Assembly (NCBI RefSeq): GCF_030269925.1
Contig: NC_085130.1
Coordinates: forward strand, 8,878,501 to 8,942,500
DNA length: 64,000 nt
Source: Bombyx mori
Taxonomy: Eukaryota > Arthropoda > Insecta > Lepidoptera > Bombycidae
Reading direction: 5' to 3'
Within the stretch, counting starts at the first letter, position 1. Each line of letters opens with the position of its first letter. The position numbers were made by a program, and so were the translations under genes. This document shows, piece after piece, positions 11,886 through 23,137 of the stretch. The notes beneath the pieces are model-generated. The model was not told where the DNA came from and did no database searches. It saw only the letters and a program-made list of their open reading frames with translations.

Positions 11886-12019
11886 TCGGCTGTATATGGA
11901 TCATGCAATTTGCTTTAAATAATAAATCCTATGTAAACTATATTTATGCGAAATTTCATCTAAATCTATTCACCTATTATGGCTGATTGAGTGACAAACA
12001 AACAAACATATACATATAG

Positions 12020-12360
12020 TCAATATTTATGTATTAATACAAAGAAAAAACTTTGTATCCCTTTTTACGAAAATTGCGCGGACGGATGAGTATGGAATTT
12101 CCCACACTTATAGAGAATATAGAGAATGAGTGCAGAAAGCTAATTTTTTTTTAAATTATGCATTATTAATACATTAAATCCAAAAAAAAATCACACACAC
12201 TACCATGTATTTGATATAACACATACATAAACATTTGGCGAATACTGTGATTATATTATCGAATTATAATAGTGTTTGACAATAGAACCATAATATTGTT
12301 TAAGCTTATAATTTCAATTAATTACCTATATTCGAATTTCGACTACTGCGGGGGCACTAG
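12020..12360 (+). mobile_element. Non-autonomous Helitron-like element (family H1), diverged
   Basis: It matches family H1: ctttgtatccctttttacg, aattgcgcggacgg, cttatagagaatatagag, and the 3' end tttcgactactgcgggggcactag before t. The first bases are too mutated to fix the 5' TC. Confidence 0.7.
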
Positions 12361-12458
12361 TTATAGATAAATCTACGTTGTTTGATGACCAGTTAAATAT
12401 GAGTTGGCTTTAGAGCTCATCTGTCTGTATCTAAAACAATAAAAGAAATACTTCATAC

Positions 12459-12608
12459 CTTTGACGTTGAGGGATATTTTCTTTGTAATTGGATTGTCCA
12501 GAGCTGCCGATGAAACAGTGCACTGAAGCTTCCCCCCTATTTCTTCTCTCGTCACCGTTAGCGACAGCGTGTGGATCACGGTACTGTTGTCCGGAGTTTG
12601 CGTCTGGG
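12459..12608 (-). CDS. Exon of an Ig-superfamily cell-surface protein (second exon seen)
   Basis: Minus-strand exon of exactly 150 bp, phase 1 to phase 1. The acceptor is tttgctttttcag at 12609-12621 and the donor is gtatgaag at 12451-12458. The opening CC completes an Ala codon with the G from the 50090-50260 exon. It encodes the second half of an Ig domain: QTQTPDNSTVIHTLSLTVT, then the F-strand Cys in KLQCTVSSAALD, ending ISLNVK. The usual Tyr-x-Cys is Leu-Gln-Cys. NST is a possible glycosylation site. Joined to the upstream exon it gives one full C-x(n)-W-x(n)-C domain, the strongest internal proof that the exons belong together although 37 kb apart. Confidence 0.87.
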
Positions 12609-12709
12609 CTGAAAAAGCAAACAAACTTTAACTATCTTAGGAGCGAGTGATTTTCTTCTGTCCGCGCCAAAAACTCAAGAAAAGATTTGAAAATATATTA
12701 TTATTATAT

Positions 12710-12913
12710 TTTTTTTAACCCAATCTGGTAGCCTTGAGAGAGTATGTCAGCGTAACCCTAACGTGTAGGTGAGCTCTCGTGGCTCAAACCTGGGGTCGTT
12801 GCTAACACTAGCCCTAACAAGAGCAGTGCTTCGCAGAATCTACCACCGGATCGGAAACGTGACCCACTGAGAAGGTCCGGCGAGAAACTCAGTGGGCTGT
12901 GTCTGTGGGCTAA
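12710..12913 (-). mobile_element. Jockey-clade LINE 3' UTR fragment
   Basis: The reverse complement gives agcccactgagtttctcgcc ... tgagccacgagagctcacct ... and an A-rich tail. It has only the 3' end of the 36700-40124 family. Possible duplicated flank: aaatatat on both sides. Confidence 0.85.
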
Positions 12914-13725
12914 ATATATCTTATACCTTTAAATGAGCAATTCTTGTATATAATCTGAATCTCGGAAACGGCTCCAACGATTTTCATAGCTTTTAGTATA
13001 CAGGGGATTTCGGGGGCGATGAATAGATCTAGCTACGATTTATTTTCAGAAAATGTTGTTTTATTCGTGTTTTCAATAATCAACTTTATCGATAATCAAC
13101 TTAAACAAAAACTTTTTTTTTTTATTGAAAGAAAATAACAAATAATGTAATATTAATATGTAATTCGTATTTAAATTTCTAAAAAACACAATTTATCAAA
13201 AAAAAAAAAAACTTCAAAAATGTTGAAGATGTCGCATCTCTTATACAAATCATTCCCTATTACAAGAGCAATTTGATTTAATAATGAAAAATGAAGTAAA
13301 CCACATCGAAAGAGAAGTTTCACTTCATTCACGCGCACCAAGTTTGCACGCGAACCGTTTTTTTTGTTCACAAATTATCCAGTACTATTTGGAATTTCGA
13401 CCCAGAACCCTTACAAGCAACTAATTAAAACTATAATAAAGGACGGAACATTGATTTTGGCGCCCTCGACGCGACGGCCCGCGCCCGCACCTATCTGTCT
13501 CGTAACTAACAATTAATTACTTCATACCCTACATTCAAGATTTATACACGGGTTGGAAGATTATTCGATTTATCTAAAACGGTTTCGGGGAAAAATAAAT
13601 GTTTTTTTGATAAGTGCGGTGTTTTTGTGTTAAGAATGGAGCTGTAGATAATTAGTTATCAGGGCACGCTCGAAATCCTAATTGATTGCATTCAAATAAT
13701 GGCGTTAGGACAACGGGGAGGCTTT
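12914..13725. other. Intronic DNA with one short palindromic motif
   Basis: No gene or transposon end is identified. The 13-bp motif gaagtttcacttc at 13313-13325 is the same as the terminal motif of the small element at 42814-44137. No partner is nearby. Confidence 0.4.
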
Positions 13726-14140
13726 AGTCGTCGTGGCCTAAATGATAAGACGTCCGGTGCATTCGTGTGTAGCGATGCACCGGTGTTCGAATACTGCAAG
13801 CAAGTACCAAATTTTCTAATGAAATACGTACTTAACAAATGTTCACGATTGACTTCCACGATGAAGGAATAACATCGTGTAATAAAAATAACGAGTGTTA
13901 GGACCTCTTGTGAGTCCGCGCGGGTAGGTACCACCACCCTGCCTATTTCTGCCGTGAAGCAGTAATGCGTTCCGGTTTGAAGGGTAGGGCAGCCGTTGTA
14001 ACTATACTTGAGACCTTTAGAATTTATATCTCAGGGTGGGTGGTGCATTTTCGTTGTGGTGTTTATGAGCTCCAGTGACCACTTAACACCAGGTGGGCTG
14101 TGAGATCGTCCACCCATCTAAGCAATAAAGAAAATAAAAA
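13726..14140 (+). mobile_element. Bm1 SINE, full length
   Basis: The tRNA-like head (gtcgtggcctaaatgataag; B-box ggtgttcgaatac) is followed by the linker aaatacgtacttaacaaatg, the complete body, catctaagcaat and an A-rich tail. Confidence 0.9.
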
Positions 14141-14489
14141 AACCCAAAGACTGATAATAATATACATACGTATATACATTTAAATATATACACAGACATT
14201 AAACACACCTACTACTACCACTGAAACGTTATTATTATTTTTTAATTTAAAAAGCATTTAGAGATTTTTCTAGATGAATTTAAAAAAATTAAAATCCTGC
14301 GAATGCAGTCGCAGCCGCCGGCGCTACCATTAATATATTATATCTCGAACCTTCGCGAATTTAAACAGTAATTAAGCAAATTATTTATTATTTATTCATA
14401 AAAGCGGTCCAGAGCTCACGACGCGGTAATGTGAATGTAATTATTATAGAGGTTGGAGCGTTTTGAGGTACGTTGTCATTCTTTGAAAT

Positions 14490-14935
14490 GTGAAATATGG
14501 TGGCGGACAAACACAAGCTTAATGTGCCGATGAGTAGGTTACATAAGATACGAAATTCCTTCGGGTGTTTGTCTGTGCGCCTGTACAACAAAATCCCACA
14601 AGATGTTCAGAACCTACATATACATAGGTTTAAGAAAACTATTAAAGAACATCTGTGCAATAAAGCTTACTATAAAGTCAATTATTATCTAGAAGATTGC
14701 ATAAAGTGGGAATGAGTTGCTCGCTCCGAGCATTTCGATATTGCAATAATTGTTACGTTATAATAGCTCTTGTAAAAAGGAATATTTAAAAAAATGTAAT
14801 ATTAAAAAAGAAAGAACTAATATAAAAAAAAACCATGCCCGCTGAGTTTCTTGCCAGTTCTTCTCAGGACGGAGGCTAGTTTTTATGAATTGGTGGTAGT
14901 TCTTTTTGACGTTCAACAAGTATATACTTTCGTTT
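14490..14935 (+). mobile_element. CR1-like LINE 3' end with reverse-transcriptase C-terminus
   Basis: The open frame to the stop at 14715 includes KHKLNVPMSRLHKIRNSFGC, then SVRLYNKIPQDVQNLHIHRF, then KKTIKEHL and ACYK-like end residues (KAYYKVNYYL). This is the 'R.S...vrlyNkiP.....l....FKk.ik..L' C-terminus of CR1/Daphne-type LINE ORF2. The 3' UTR holds ccgctgagtttcttgccag and ttcttctcagg, a motif also present in the Jockey tails of this window. Confidence 0.7.
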
Positions 14936-14947
14936 ACCTATATACTT

Positions 14948-15222
14948 ATATATAAAAACGAATTGCTGTTCGTTAGTCTCGCTAAAACTCCAGAACCGAT
15001 TTGGCTAATTTTGGTCTTGAATTATTTGTGGAAGTCCAGAGAAGGTTTAAAAGGTAGATAAATTTAATGTGAAAATGCTCGGAATTAAATAAAAATATCA
15101 ATTTTGTTTTTCGTTTGATGTGTCCCCCGTCAGACGGATTTCTTTTGTTTGTTTATTTTATACAAAAGTTTAGTTTTTTTATTTATCGATTGAGGCACTA
15201 CGAAGTCTGCCCGGTCAGCTAA
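14948..15222 (+). mobile_element. Non-autonomous Helitron-like element (family H4)
   Basis: It starts near tatatataaaaacgaattgc with gttcgttagtctcgctaaaa and ends gaagtctgcccggtcagCTAA before t. The 3' CTRR and preceding GC-rich segment fit a Helitron. The exact 5' TC is not certain. Confidence 0.55.
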
Positions 15223-15252
15223 TGTTGAATAAAAAAATATGATTTGATTAGA

Positions 15253-15480
15253 TTTGGATGTTGCGTATTCCCTGGACTGCACACCAGACTCACTTATCCA
15301 TTCTGAAGGACCTCGGTAATACCACAAGGCTTCTATCAGCTTCAAGCTTCTCAAGTACTTCGGTCACATCGCTTGTAAAGACCTGTAGATAATAGTTGAT
15401 TGGGTTGACAGGAGAAGATCACGCGGACGCACGCTTCAAGCTAGACAAGTCCTTCGGCAATGAAGAGACTGACTAAGAAG
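15253..15480 (+). mobile_element. RTE-type LINE ORF2 C-terminal remnant
   Basis: A frame reads RMLRIPWTAHQTHLSILKDL and then LLKYFGHIACKD. After breaks it continues RRSRGRTLQARQ. These are the 'LLRIPWTA+RTN.SIL..L', 'L.fFGHi.R' and 'G+RSRGR.' blocks of the RTE reverse-transcriptase C-terminus. Several stops show decay. Confidence 0.75.
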
Positions 15481-16654
15481 GTCATTCTTTGTTTGAAGGT
15501 ACAGTAAGGGACCAATGTAAAGTGTTTGCATTTGATCACGATAAAACTGATCAGTCTGATCAAAGATTGGCCGAAGTCAGTAGAATTCACGTTGAGATAT
15601 AAGGATGAAACTCTTTGGATCTTTCATCTACAAATTCTTAGTGACGTAAATGAGTTGGATTGCATTATTCTTCGGGCTCACATCAAGACCCACAACCAAT
15701 GATCGCGTTTTAATTTTAATTCGTTTTTTATTAGTTTAATGTAAATTTATGTTTATTTTAAGACCGTTTCACGCATCAAGTACCGATGACAATATAACGG
15801 TTTTCTGACCTTTCATATCTTGATCAGTATCAATAGGATATATTATTGTATTCAATGACTCGATTTCGCCCCTTAATATTGTGAGCATTATCAAACTAAA
15901 TAGTCGTGAATACACTAATCATCATAGACAAACATAATGATCACTTGGTGGCAGCTTACATTCCAAAGCTCCATTGTCGATTGAGTTAAGTCTTAGGACC
16001 AACAGTTACAAGACTTTCGACAAATACGAGATAGGTATTTTGTATCGAAACAGAGAATTAGGTTAAGCAGAACTTATCGAGTGGGACGGGATTAATAGTC
16101 CCTTCCGAACCCCGACAGGGTGACCATGATATGGAAATGCAAATTGGATTTAGTTTAAAAGGGTGTCCATGATTTGTTAGTGATACTTTCAAATCCGGTT
16201 TATAGGTGTTTTATATTAAATACCAGAGTTCATGGCGGTGACCATACGGAAGGGTTTTAAGTTTTTTTTATCACGAAAAGGACGACGAGACTTTTTGACC
16301 GCGAATAAAGCGTTAGATGAATTAAAAGAGTTTTCTAACAGAATAGAGGCGTGAAAAATCATATCTAAATCATTTCCACTAAAAAGGTCTCAATTTCCTC
16401 AACAGAAAACGACAAGCAAAACGATAATAATATTCAAATAACCACGCCACAAGAAGTACTGCAAAATATTTTAACAATATATGTATTAATTGTAAAATTA
16501 ATAAAACAGAACTGTAAAAGGTGATTTTATCATTGTTCAAGATTGTAACGAAAATCTTACTCAATATCATAATAAAAACACTACACTTCGTGAACTATTA
16601 CTTCATTTGCCCAAACACTATTCATTTATGAGTAGCTATTGGTTACGTCTTTTT
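15481..16654. other. Intronic DNA, no recognised feature
   Basis: AT-rich single-copy-looking sequence. I see no motif or repeat end. Confidence 0.4.
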
Positions 16655-16983
16655 CTTTTTATTCCTACCTAAGCTGATGGTCTAGAGAGAGCATATCAGC
16701 GTAACCTTAACTAGTAGGTGAGCTCACGGGGCTCAAACCTCTCACGGGGCTCAAGCCTGACGACGTTGCTAACTCGAACCCTAGCAAGAGCCGTGCTTCG
16801 CAGAATCTACCACCGGATCGGAAACGCGACCACTGAGAAGATCCGGCTAGAAACTCAGTGGGTTGTGTCTGTGGGTTAATTTATTCACCGAACCCTTCGT
16901 CGCAAGCAACGGGTTCGACGAGAACGACGATCGGTGCTTAGGGTACCTAAAAGCATCGTTAGTGGATCGAGAGGATCCAAAAT
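16655..16983 (-). mobile_element. Jockey-clade LINE 3' end
   Basis: The reverse complement contains the ORF2 C-terminal Arg/Thr-rich end (cgttgcttgcgacgaagggt), the stop, cacagcccactgagtttcta ..., and an A-rich tail. A short internal duplication (ctcacggggctcaaacct twice near 16725-16755) distinguishes this copy. Confidence 0.85.
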
Positions 16984-17477
16984 GAGGTTACGTCTTTAAA
17001 ACACCTACTGGTATACTGAATTATCCTTCAAGCTTCCACCAAAAGGATTCCCTTACTACGGATCCTTAAACCCATAGCACTGCTGAAATTTAATCTAAAT
17101 CCGATCCGACAAATTAGTGATGGTCACCCTACAAATATACTCCGATACCCTAATTGGGAATTATGTCTGAGCGGCAGTTTAGTGGAAATAAACGTAATTG
17201 AACACTGTTTATTAAAGTATATGTATATATTAAATAGTGGTTGCTATCAGAGAACAAAATAAATGGGAAAATAAATCCTGAATCGCGCCAACGAAATTTT
17301 CATGAAAATTTTACAGCACCAGTTCCGTACAATGCCATTATATAAGTACGTCCGTCTTCTGAATTAAAACATCCGCTCGCATTGTCATTTCCTATAATTA
17401 GTCCAACGCTCATTCTTAACCGATACATACCTTTTTTATTTTATTTAATACGCTTTTATTAGCTTCATACTTATGTT

Positions 17478-17761
17478 GGTGCTTTTAGGTACCACAAGCG
17501 CCAGTCACCATTCTCGTCGAACCGGTCGCTTGCGACGCAGGGCTCGACGAGTGAATTAACCCATAGACACAGCCCACTGAGTTCCTCGCCGGATCTTTTC
17601 AGTGGGTCGCGTTTCCACTCCGGTGGTAGATTCTGCGAAGCACTGCTCTTGCTAGGGCCATTGTTAGCAATACTTCCGGTTTGAGCCCCGGGAGCTCACC
17701 TACATGTTAGGGTGAGTCTGACATACCCTATCAAGGCTATCAGCATAGGTAGGAAAAAAAA
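17478..17761 (+). mobile_element. Jockey-clade LINE 3' end
   Basis: It runs from ggtgcttttaggtaccacaa (the last codons of ORF2) through the stop and 3' UTR to ggtagg plus poly-A. It is the same family as 36700-40124 and is 5'-truncated. Confidence 0.87.
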
Positions 17762-17917
17762 GTATGTAACGGAATCTTTGAACATGATTTTTTATAGTAA
17801 TAGCATCAGTAATTACCCAAATTACAATTTCGGGTATCATTAAATGAAACCCGAAATTTTCTATTATACGATGTTGTTCGTTCACCGTGGACCATTGTGT
17901 ATTCGTGAATATTTTTT

Positions 17918-18277
17918 TCCTTATGGGACGATGCGGAGGGGTACCCTAACCGGCAAAAAACGTCCGTAACGTAAGATTTTTATTAGCAATGCACACAGTG
18001 TACGACTTTGTAATAACGTACAAAAAATAACATATTTTTTTATCATTCATTGACCACGATCTCAGAGCGTTCGTTTGCGCAATACACTAACTCTTATGCA
18101 AACAACCGTGAATGAAGTGTACCACAATAAGTTCGCACGTTACCGAATGACCGTGGGTTGTTGAGAAAACTCCAGTTTTATTTTCTTTATACCTCGAATA
18201 GAACTTAAAATTAATATTTTTATAATAAGGAACTTCGTTTTTATCCGGTGCCCCACGACACCACACATCTTTTTTAA
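17918..18277 (-). mobile_element. Inverted-repeat element, family 'aacttcgttcc'
   Basis: The family of about 350 bp (other copies at 24080, 57690 and 58786) is bounded inside by inverted 17-mers, ggaacgaagttccttat and ataaggaacttcgttcc. It also carries a conserved hairpin block, ggtgtcgtgggacacc, next to one end. This copy is nearly full length but the terminal motif at 17918 has been trimmed. It has no coding capacity and looks like a MITE, but the superfamily is unknown. Confidence 0.6.
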
Positions 18278-18355
18278 AGAAAAATCGGTACCTGCAGTAT
18301 TCGAATAGCAACACGGCCGCAATTATCGAGCTTTTTGAATGCGTGCGGCCTTAAA

Positions 18356-18545
18356 TCATCATCATCATTATCCCGCCCTTCTCCCAGTCACCTGGGGTCG
18401 GCGCAACGTGTTTTCTCCTTCCATACTCTTCTATCATATACCATTTCTTCGCTCACTCCCCTCTTTATAGCGTCTTTCACGCAATCCATCCATTTTTCCT
18501 TAAGTCTACCTCTTCCTCTAAAGCCTTCCACATTCATATTTAAAA
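18356..18545 (-). mobile_element. RTE-type LINE ORF2 C-terminal remnant
   Basis: The reverse complement reads as a Lys-rich KEKWMDCVKDAIKRGVSEEM, then VYDRRVWKENTLRRP before a stop. The 'W.dCV..D......S......DR..W' pattern marks the end of an RTE-like ORF. The 3' side ends in a (gat)n-type tail near 18356-18370. Confidence 0.65.
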
Positions 18546-18690
18546 CACCGTATGGTGTAATTATGGTTCGTGCTATAATGACACGGCTGTCCCCAAAAGG
18601 AATAGCCTAACTTCGCGTTCTATGCTTTAATAGAAATGATTGCAATGCAATATTTCAATTCAAATTTCACACACTTTTAAGGTTTATTTT

Positions 18691-18838
18691 TATTTTTTAT
18701 TGTTTATATGGGTGGACGAGGTCACAGCCCACCTGGTGATAAATGGTTACTGGAGCCCGTAGACATCTACAACAGAAATAGGCAGGGCGGTGGTACCTAT
18801 CCATGCGGACTCACAAGAGGTACTACCATCAGTAATTG
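18691..18838 (-). mobile_element. Bm1 SINE with internal deletion
   Basis: ttgtttatatgggtggacga through tagacatctacaac is joined directly to agaaataggcagggcggtgg. The middle of the body (about 90 bp) is missing. Confidence 0.85.
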
Positions 18839-18902
18839 GTATTGTATCTTAGTGGTTTTGTTCAAATGTGGCCTTTGTAATATCAAAACTGAGCATTGAA
18901 AT

Positions 18903-19245
18903 TGCTGATACCTACGGGCTCCGGTGTCCACTTAAAATCAGGTGGGCCGTGAGCTTGTTTGGACAGCAATAAAAAAAAACAGCCTCGGATATCTCAACCC
19001 ATTTCCACTGGCTCCTCATCATCCTTACATAGCAGGAGGATTTTCATCTGTGTCATATCCTGTTTCTGTAACTCTTAATCCCCTAGTTTGAGTAATTACG
19101 GAGGCAGCCCGTTCCGAGAAGCAATTATGCTGCTTGTATCATGTAACAGGCTTTGCACTGATGCAATTGAGATCTTAAACTAGGCAACAAGCAATGGTAC
19201 GTTAAACGCTTACTACTAGATGGGTCGTGAGCTCATCCATCTATG
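18903..19245 (+). mobile_element. Degenerate Bm1-like fragments
   Basis: There are two decayed pieces. One is 18903-18980 (ctacgggctccggtgtccac, aggtgggccgtgagcttg, gcaataaaaaa). The other is about 19090-19245 (gaagcaattatgctg, actagatgggtcgtgagctc). They are diverged enough that the boundaries are approximate. Confidence 0.5.
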
Positions 19246-19318
19246 ACGGCTTATAGAAAGAAGCTTACGATGTATGTTGCAGTATGAAAACCATTCGTGA
19301 AGCGTATTCTAAGTTTGG

Positions 19319-19439
19319 TTTACTGATGGTAGGAATTCTTGTGAGTCCGCACAGGTAGGTACCACCGCCCCCTGCCTATTTCTGCCGTGAAGCAGTAATA
19401 CGTTTCGGTTTGAAGCGTGGGGCAGCCGTTGTAACTATA
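19319..19439 (+). mobile_element. Bm1 SINE, 5' part of body only
   Basis: It runs from ttactgatggtaggaattct to gccgttgtaactatag and then changes to unrelated sequence. It shares the private variants 'cacaggtagg' and 'gaagcgtgggg' with the complete copy 280 bp downstream, suggesting local duplication of part of that copy. Confidence 0.8.
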
Positions 19440-19601
19440 GCTGTCGATAGATTTTTACGGAGCTGTCAGTTACACGCAGATGTAATGGAGGTTCTCCTAG
19501 CTCGTACCACGCTAGTAATAATTATTAAGTGCATTAAAATTTTGTATTATAAAAATCGAACTGTTTACCTTAGGAGTATGAAGTGGAGTATGAAGTATTA
19601 T

Positions 19602-19849
19602 TACTGGTGGTAGGACCTCTTGTGAATCCGCACAGGTAGGTACCACCGCCCCGCCTATTTCTGCCGTGAAGCAGTAATGCGTTTCGGTTTGAAGCGTGGG
19701 GCAGCCGTTGTAACTATAGTGAGATCTTAGAACTTATATCTCAAGGTGGGTGGCGCATTTACGTTGTAGATGTCCTATGGGTTCCAGTAACCACTGTACA
19801 CCAGGTGGGCTGTGGGCTCATCCACCCATCCAAGCAATAAAAAAAAAAT
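19602..19849 (+). mobile_element. Bm1 SINE, 5'-truncated
   Basis: Complete body from ttactggtggtaggacctct to catccaagcaat plus poly-A, with the private variants noted for the 19319 fragment. Confidence 0.9.
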
Positions 19850-19950
19850 ACTAATTCAACAACCGTAGAAAGCATAGAAATTTAACTAATCAATTATAAT
19901 ACGTACAGCAGTCAATTGCTTAATACGTAGCTATATAGTTTAAGATGAAA

Positions 19951-20386
19951 AGTTTTTTTTTATTGCTTAGATGGGTGGACGAGCTCACAGGCCAACTAGT
20001 GTTAAGTGGTTACTGGAGCCCATAGACATCTACAACGTGAATGCGCCACCTACCTTGTGATATAAAGTTCTAAGGTCTCAAGTATAGTTACAACGGCTGC
20101 CCCACCTTTCAAACCGAAACGCATTACCTACTGCTTCACGGCAGAAATAGACACCTACCCGCGTGGACTCACAGAGGTCCTATTACCAGTAATTACGCAA
20201 ATTAAAATTTGCGGGTTTGATTTTTATTACACGATGTTATTCCTTCACAGTGGAAGTCAATCGTGAACAATTTGTTGAGTACGTATTTCATTAGAAAAAT
20301 TGGTACCCGCCTGCGGAATTCGAACACCGGTGCATCGCTACACACGTATACACCAGATGTCTTATCCTTTAGGCCACGACGACTTC
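19951..20386 (-). mobile_element. Bm1 SINE, full length
   Basis: poly-T, then gcttagatgggtggacgagc. It runs through the body, the linker gcaaattaaaatttgcgggt and the B-box complement ggaattcgaacacc to the head end ggccacgacgacttc. It lies about 100 bp from the opposite-strand copy at 19602-19849. Confidence 0.9.
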
Positions 20387-20467
20387 AAAAGTATACAAGA
20401 AACCACTGCTTTTTTCTCTATCTATTCGCTGGTGTTATAAGGGACTATTCCAGTGAAATTGTGATTG

Positions 20468-20634
20468 GTGAGCTCACGGGGCTCAACCTTAGAGAATGTG
20501 TTAACACTGGCCCCAGTAAGAGCAGTGCTTCGCAGAGTCTACCACCGTGTCTGACGAGGACCATGACCGTTGTTTGAAGAGCTTAAAAGCATCGAGAGTG
20601 GATCCGGGGGATCTGACAAGACGTGTTTCAAGTG
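20468..20634 (-). mobile_element. Jockey-clade LINE 3' fragment, internally deleted
   Basis: tgagctcacggggctcaacc ... gtaagagcagtgcttcgcag is joined at 20541 to the ORF2 end region (cgaggaccatgaccgttg ... gtggatccgggggatc). The 3' UTR core with the cactgag hairpin has been lost between them. Confidence 0.7.
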
Positions 20635-20675
20635 ACGGCAGCTTTGCGTCGCTTGTTTCGGATATTTAAACCACT

Positions 20676-21085
20676 GCAACTTTCTTTTAAGCTTTTGCAT
20701 AGCTTTTATCGCGGGCTTTGAGCGCGGCGACCGAATCAAGAAATTCCGTAACGAAATAAAACCTAACACCGCCCACCCCTCCGCCTACCATGTATCTCAC
20801 GTCCAACACATTTACACGTTTCGCTAGTGTAGTGTTTGTGAATAAGCGCGCGGCGTGACGTCGCACTGTATGCGCATCATGAAAAGTCAGCCCATCTCTC
20901 TCTCGCGCGGTTTAGCTTATGAGTGTGAAGGGGACAGTTAATGTTTTGCTTTTGTTAATGTTTATAAATATAGCGTGGTCTTATTTTATTATTGTTTTAA
21001 CTTTAAATTATTATTGTCTAATTATAATTGCATAAGTTGATAAAAAATAGCTTTACCGCGGCAGTCCCCGAGTGCCACACGTGTT
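20676..21085. mobile_element. Dispersed 400-bp element with imperfect terminal inverted repeats (copy 1)
   Basis: About 400 bp, matched in the same orientation at 26936-27345. One end is aagcttttgcatagctttta. The other, best kept in copy 2, is gctatgcaatagctttaccg, giving an imperfect inverted repeat around GCTATTGCATAGC. In this copy 10 bp of the right end are deleted. The interior is GC-rich (aagcgcgcggcgtgacgtcg) and then AT-rich. No protein is encoded. Confidence 0.6.
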
Positions 21086-21429
21086 TTTTTTAAATGTAAT
21101 ACGTAACGTGAAATGAATTCACGCTCATACTACATTCATATTTAAAATCTGTAATGTCTCTCAGATCCGTAATGATTGCAGAAACTTGAATAAATAAAGT
21201 CTTCTGCAAACTTTTATCTGAAACATAAAAATTAAGTTTTTATTCACGGTTAAACGGGTAAAAAAATTATAGGTCGAGCGAACGGAGAACACAGAAATCC
21301 TTTTCGACGACCCGTCGCAGAGCCCGTGCCTTCCTATGGATGGCATTATGCAATACGCGCTCGTATCGAACGTATTAAATAGAAGATTAAATTTTAGCCT
21401 CTTTAGAAACTGGTTAGAAACTCTTTAGT

Positions 21430-21678
21430 TACTGGTGGTAGGACCTGTTGTGAGTCCGCACGGGTAAGTACTACCACCCTGCCTATTTCTGTCGTGAAGC
21501 AGTAATGCGTTTCGGTTTGAAGTGTGGGGTAGCCGTTGTAATTATACTGAGACCTTAGAACTTATATCTCAAGGTGGGTGGCGCATTTACGTTGTAGATG
21601 TCTATGGGCTCCAGTAACCACTTAACGCCAGGTAGGCTGTGAGCTCCTCCACCCATCTTAGCAATAGAAAAAAAAAAT
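21430..21678 (+). mobile_element. Bm1 SINE, 5'-truncated
   Basis: Standard body from ttactggtggtaggacctgt to catcttagcaat and poly-A. The stretch 21086-21429 before it shows nothing recognisable. Confidence 0.9.
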
Positions 21679-21804
21679 TGCGAAGATCTTTTAACGAGTG
21701 CACGCTAGACTGAGGGTCTGAACGCTATTTTTTGAAACTTATTATATATGCAAGCTTAAGTTGAAAATGTCGTTAATGAGACTTATGTTTTCTGTCAAAT
21801 AAGT

Positions 21805-22227
21805 TTTCTTTTTTTATTGCTTAGATGCTAGGTGGTGTTAAGTGGTTACTGGAGCCCATAGACATCAACAAAGTAAATGCGCCACCCACCTTGGGATATA
21901 AGTTCTAAAGTCTCAGTATAGTTACAACGGCTGCCCCACCCTTCGAACCGAAACGAATTACTGCTTCACGGTGGAAATAGGCGGGGCGGTGGTACCTACT
22001 CGTGCGGACTACCAAGAGGTCCTACCACCAGTGATTATGCAAATTATAATTTTGCGGGTTTGATTTTTATTACACGATGTTATTCCTTCACAGTGGAAGT
22101 CAATCGTGAACATTTGTTGGGTACATATTTCATTAGAAAAATTGGTACCCGCCTGCGGGATTCGAACACCGGTGCATCGCTACATACGAATGCACCAGAC
22201 GTTTTATCCTTTAGGCCACGACGACGA
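21805..22227 (-). mobile_element. Bm1 SINE, near full length
   Basis: It runs from poly-T/gcttagatgctaggtggtgt (about 20 bp of the 3' end deleted) through the body to the tRNA-like head, complement of ggcctaaaggataaaacgtc, at 22204-22227. It forms an inverted pair with the 21430 copy, 126 bp apart. Confidence 0.9.
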
Positions 22228-22545
22228 AAGTTTGGTCAATGATAGCTATCGTTATGAAATTAACAGTCCTAACGTATTTCTCATAATAAGGTAACGTAAA
22301 AGCAATCCCAGAGTTCTTGGTTGCTTACAGCATAACGCGATCGTCAGTCCCTTGAACGCAGTTGGACCTTTTCCCGCCGGTTAAGTCGCTTTGTGTTTAA
22401 GTGCTAAGTTTCGTTGCCTCACAAATGAAAAACTTGTTCCATATCGACTTTTTACGCCGGTTTCGTCTGAATATAATTGTCAATATTCCATTTATTCGAA
22501 TTAATATTTGAGGTTTAGTTTGTGTGCTCTATCCGTTTATATAAA

Positions 22546-22964
22546 CTAGTGGTCCCGCAGTAGTCGAAATTCGACTATAATTAATTGAAATTATGATTCT
22601 ATTTTCAAAGACTATTATACTTCTTTAATCACAAATTTCACAAAGACTACACTATAGAAAAATATTAATAAAGACAAACAATATTTAATCTATTCTCAAT
22701 TTGACCACAGACGTCAAGAACAAAAGTTTGACAATAAATAAATAGTATGCATGCGTGTGTGCGTCAAATACATGGTATGTAGTGTGTTTAATGTTTTTAT
22801 TTATTGATTTAACGTATTTTTGAAACATAATTTAAAAAAAAATATTTACATTCTGCACTCCTTCTCTATATTTTCTACAAGTGTGGGAAATTTCATACTC
22901 CTCCGTCCGCGCAATTTTCCTAAAAAGGGTTACAAAGTTTTTCCTTCACGTATTAATATATAGA
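22546..22964 (-). mobile_element. Non-autonomous Helitron-like element (family H1)
   Basis: Minus-strand 5' end TCTATATATTAATACGTG preceded by A; 3' end GACTACTGCGGGACCACTAG followed by T. TC...CTAG termini, insertion between A and T, no target-site duplication and a short stem (tcgaaattcga) before the 3' end are Helitron hallmarks. Length 419 bp; no Rep/helicase ORF. Confidence 0.8.
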
Positions 22965-23137
22965 TGAGCGTTAGCCAAACCGCTAGGTACCGTTGAGAAC
23001 TATCCTCAAACATGTCATACTTTTCAGGGACTGTACTATGGAAAGATCGACTACAAAGCCGGGCTGAACATATAAAATATTTCTTTAAATGCACTATGGT
23101 GCATACATTGATTTAGGTAGTGTGGGTGAACCCTACT

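Noticed and set aside
13313..13325. Second copy of the small inverted-repeat element ending in gaagtttcacttc
   Set aside because: Only the 13-bp end motif is present; no inverted partner or shared interior within several hundred bp.
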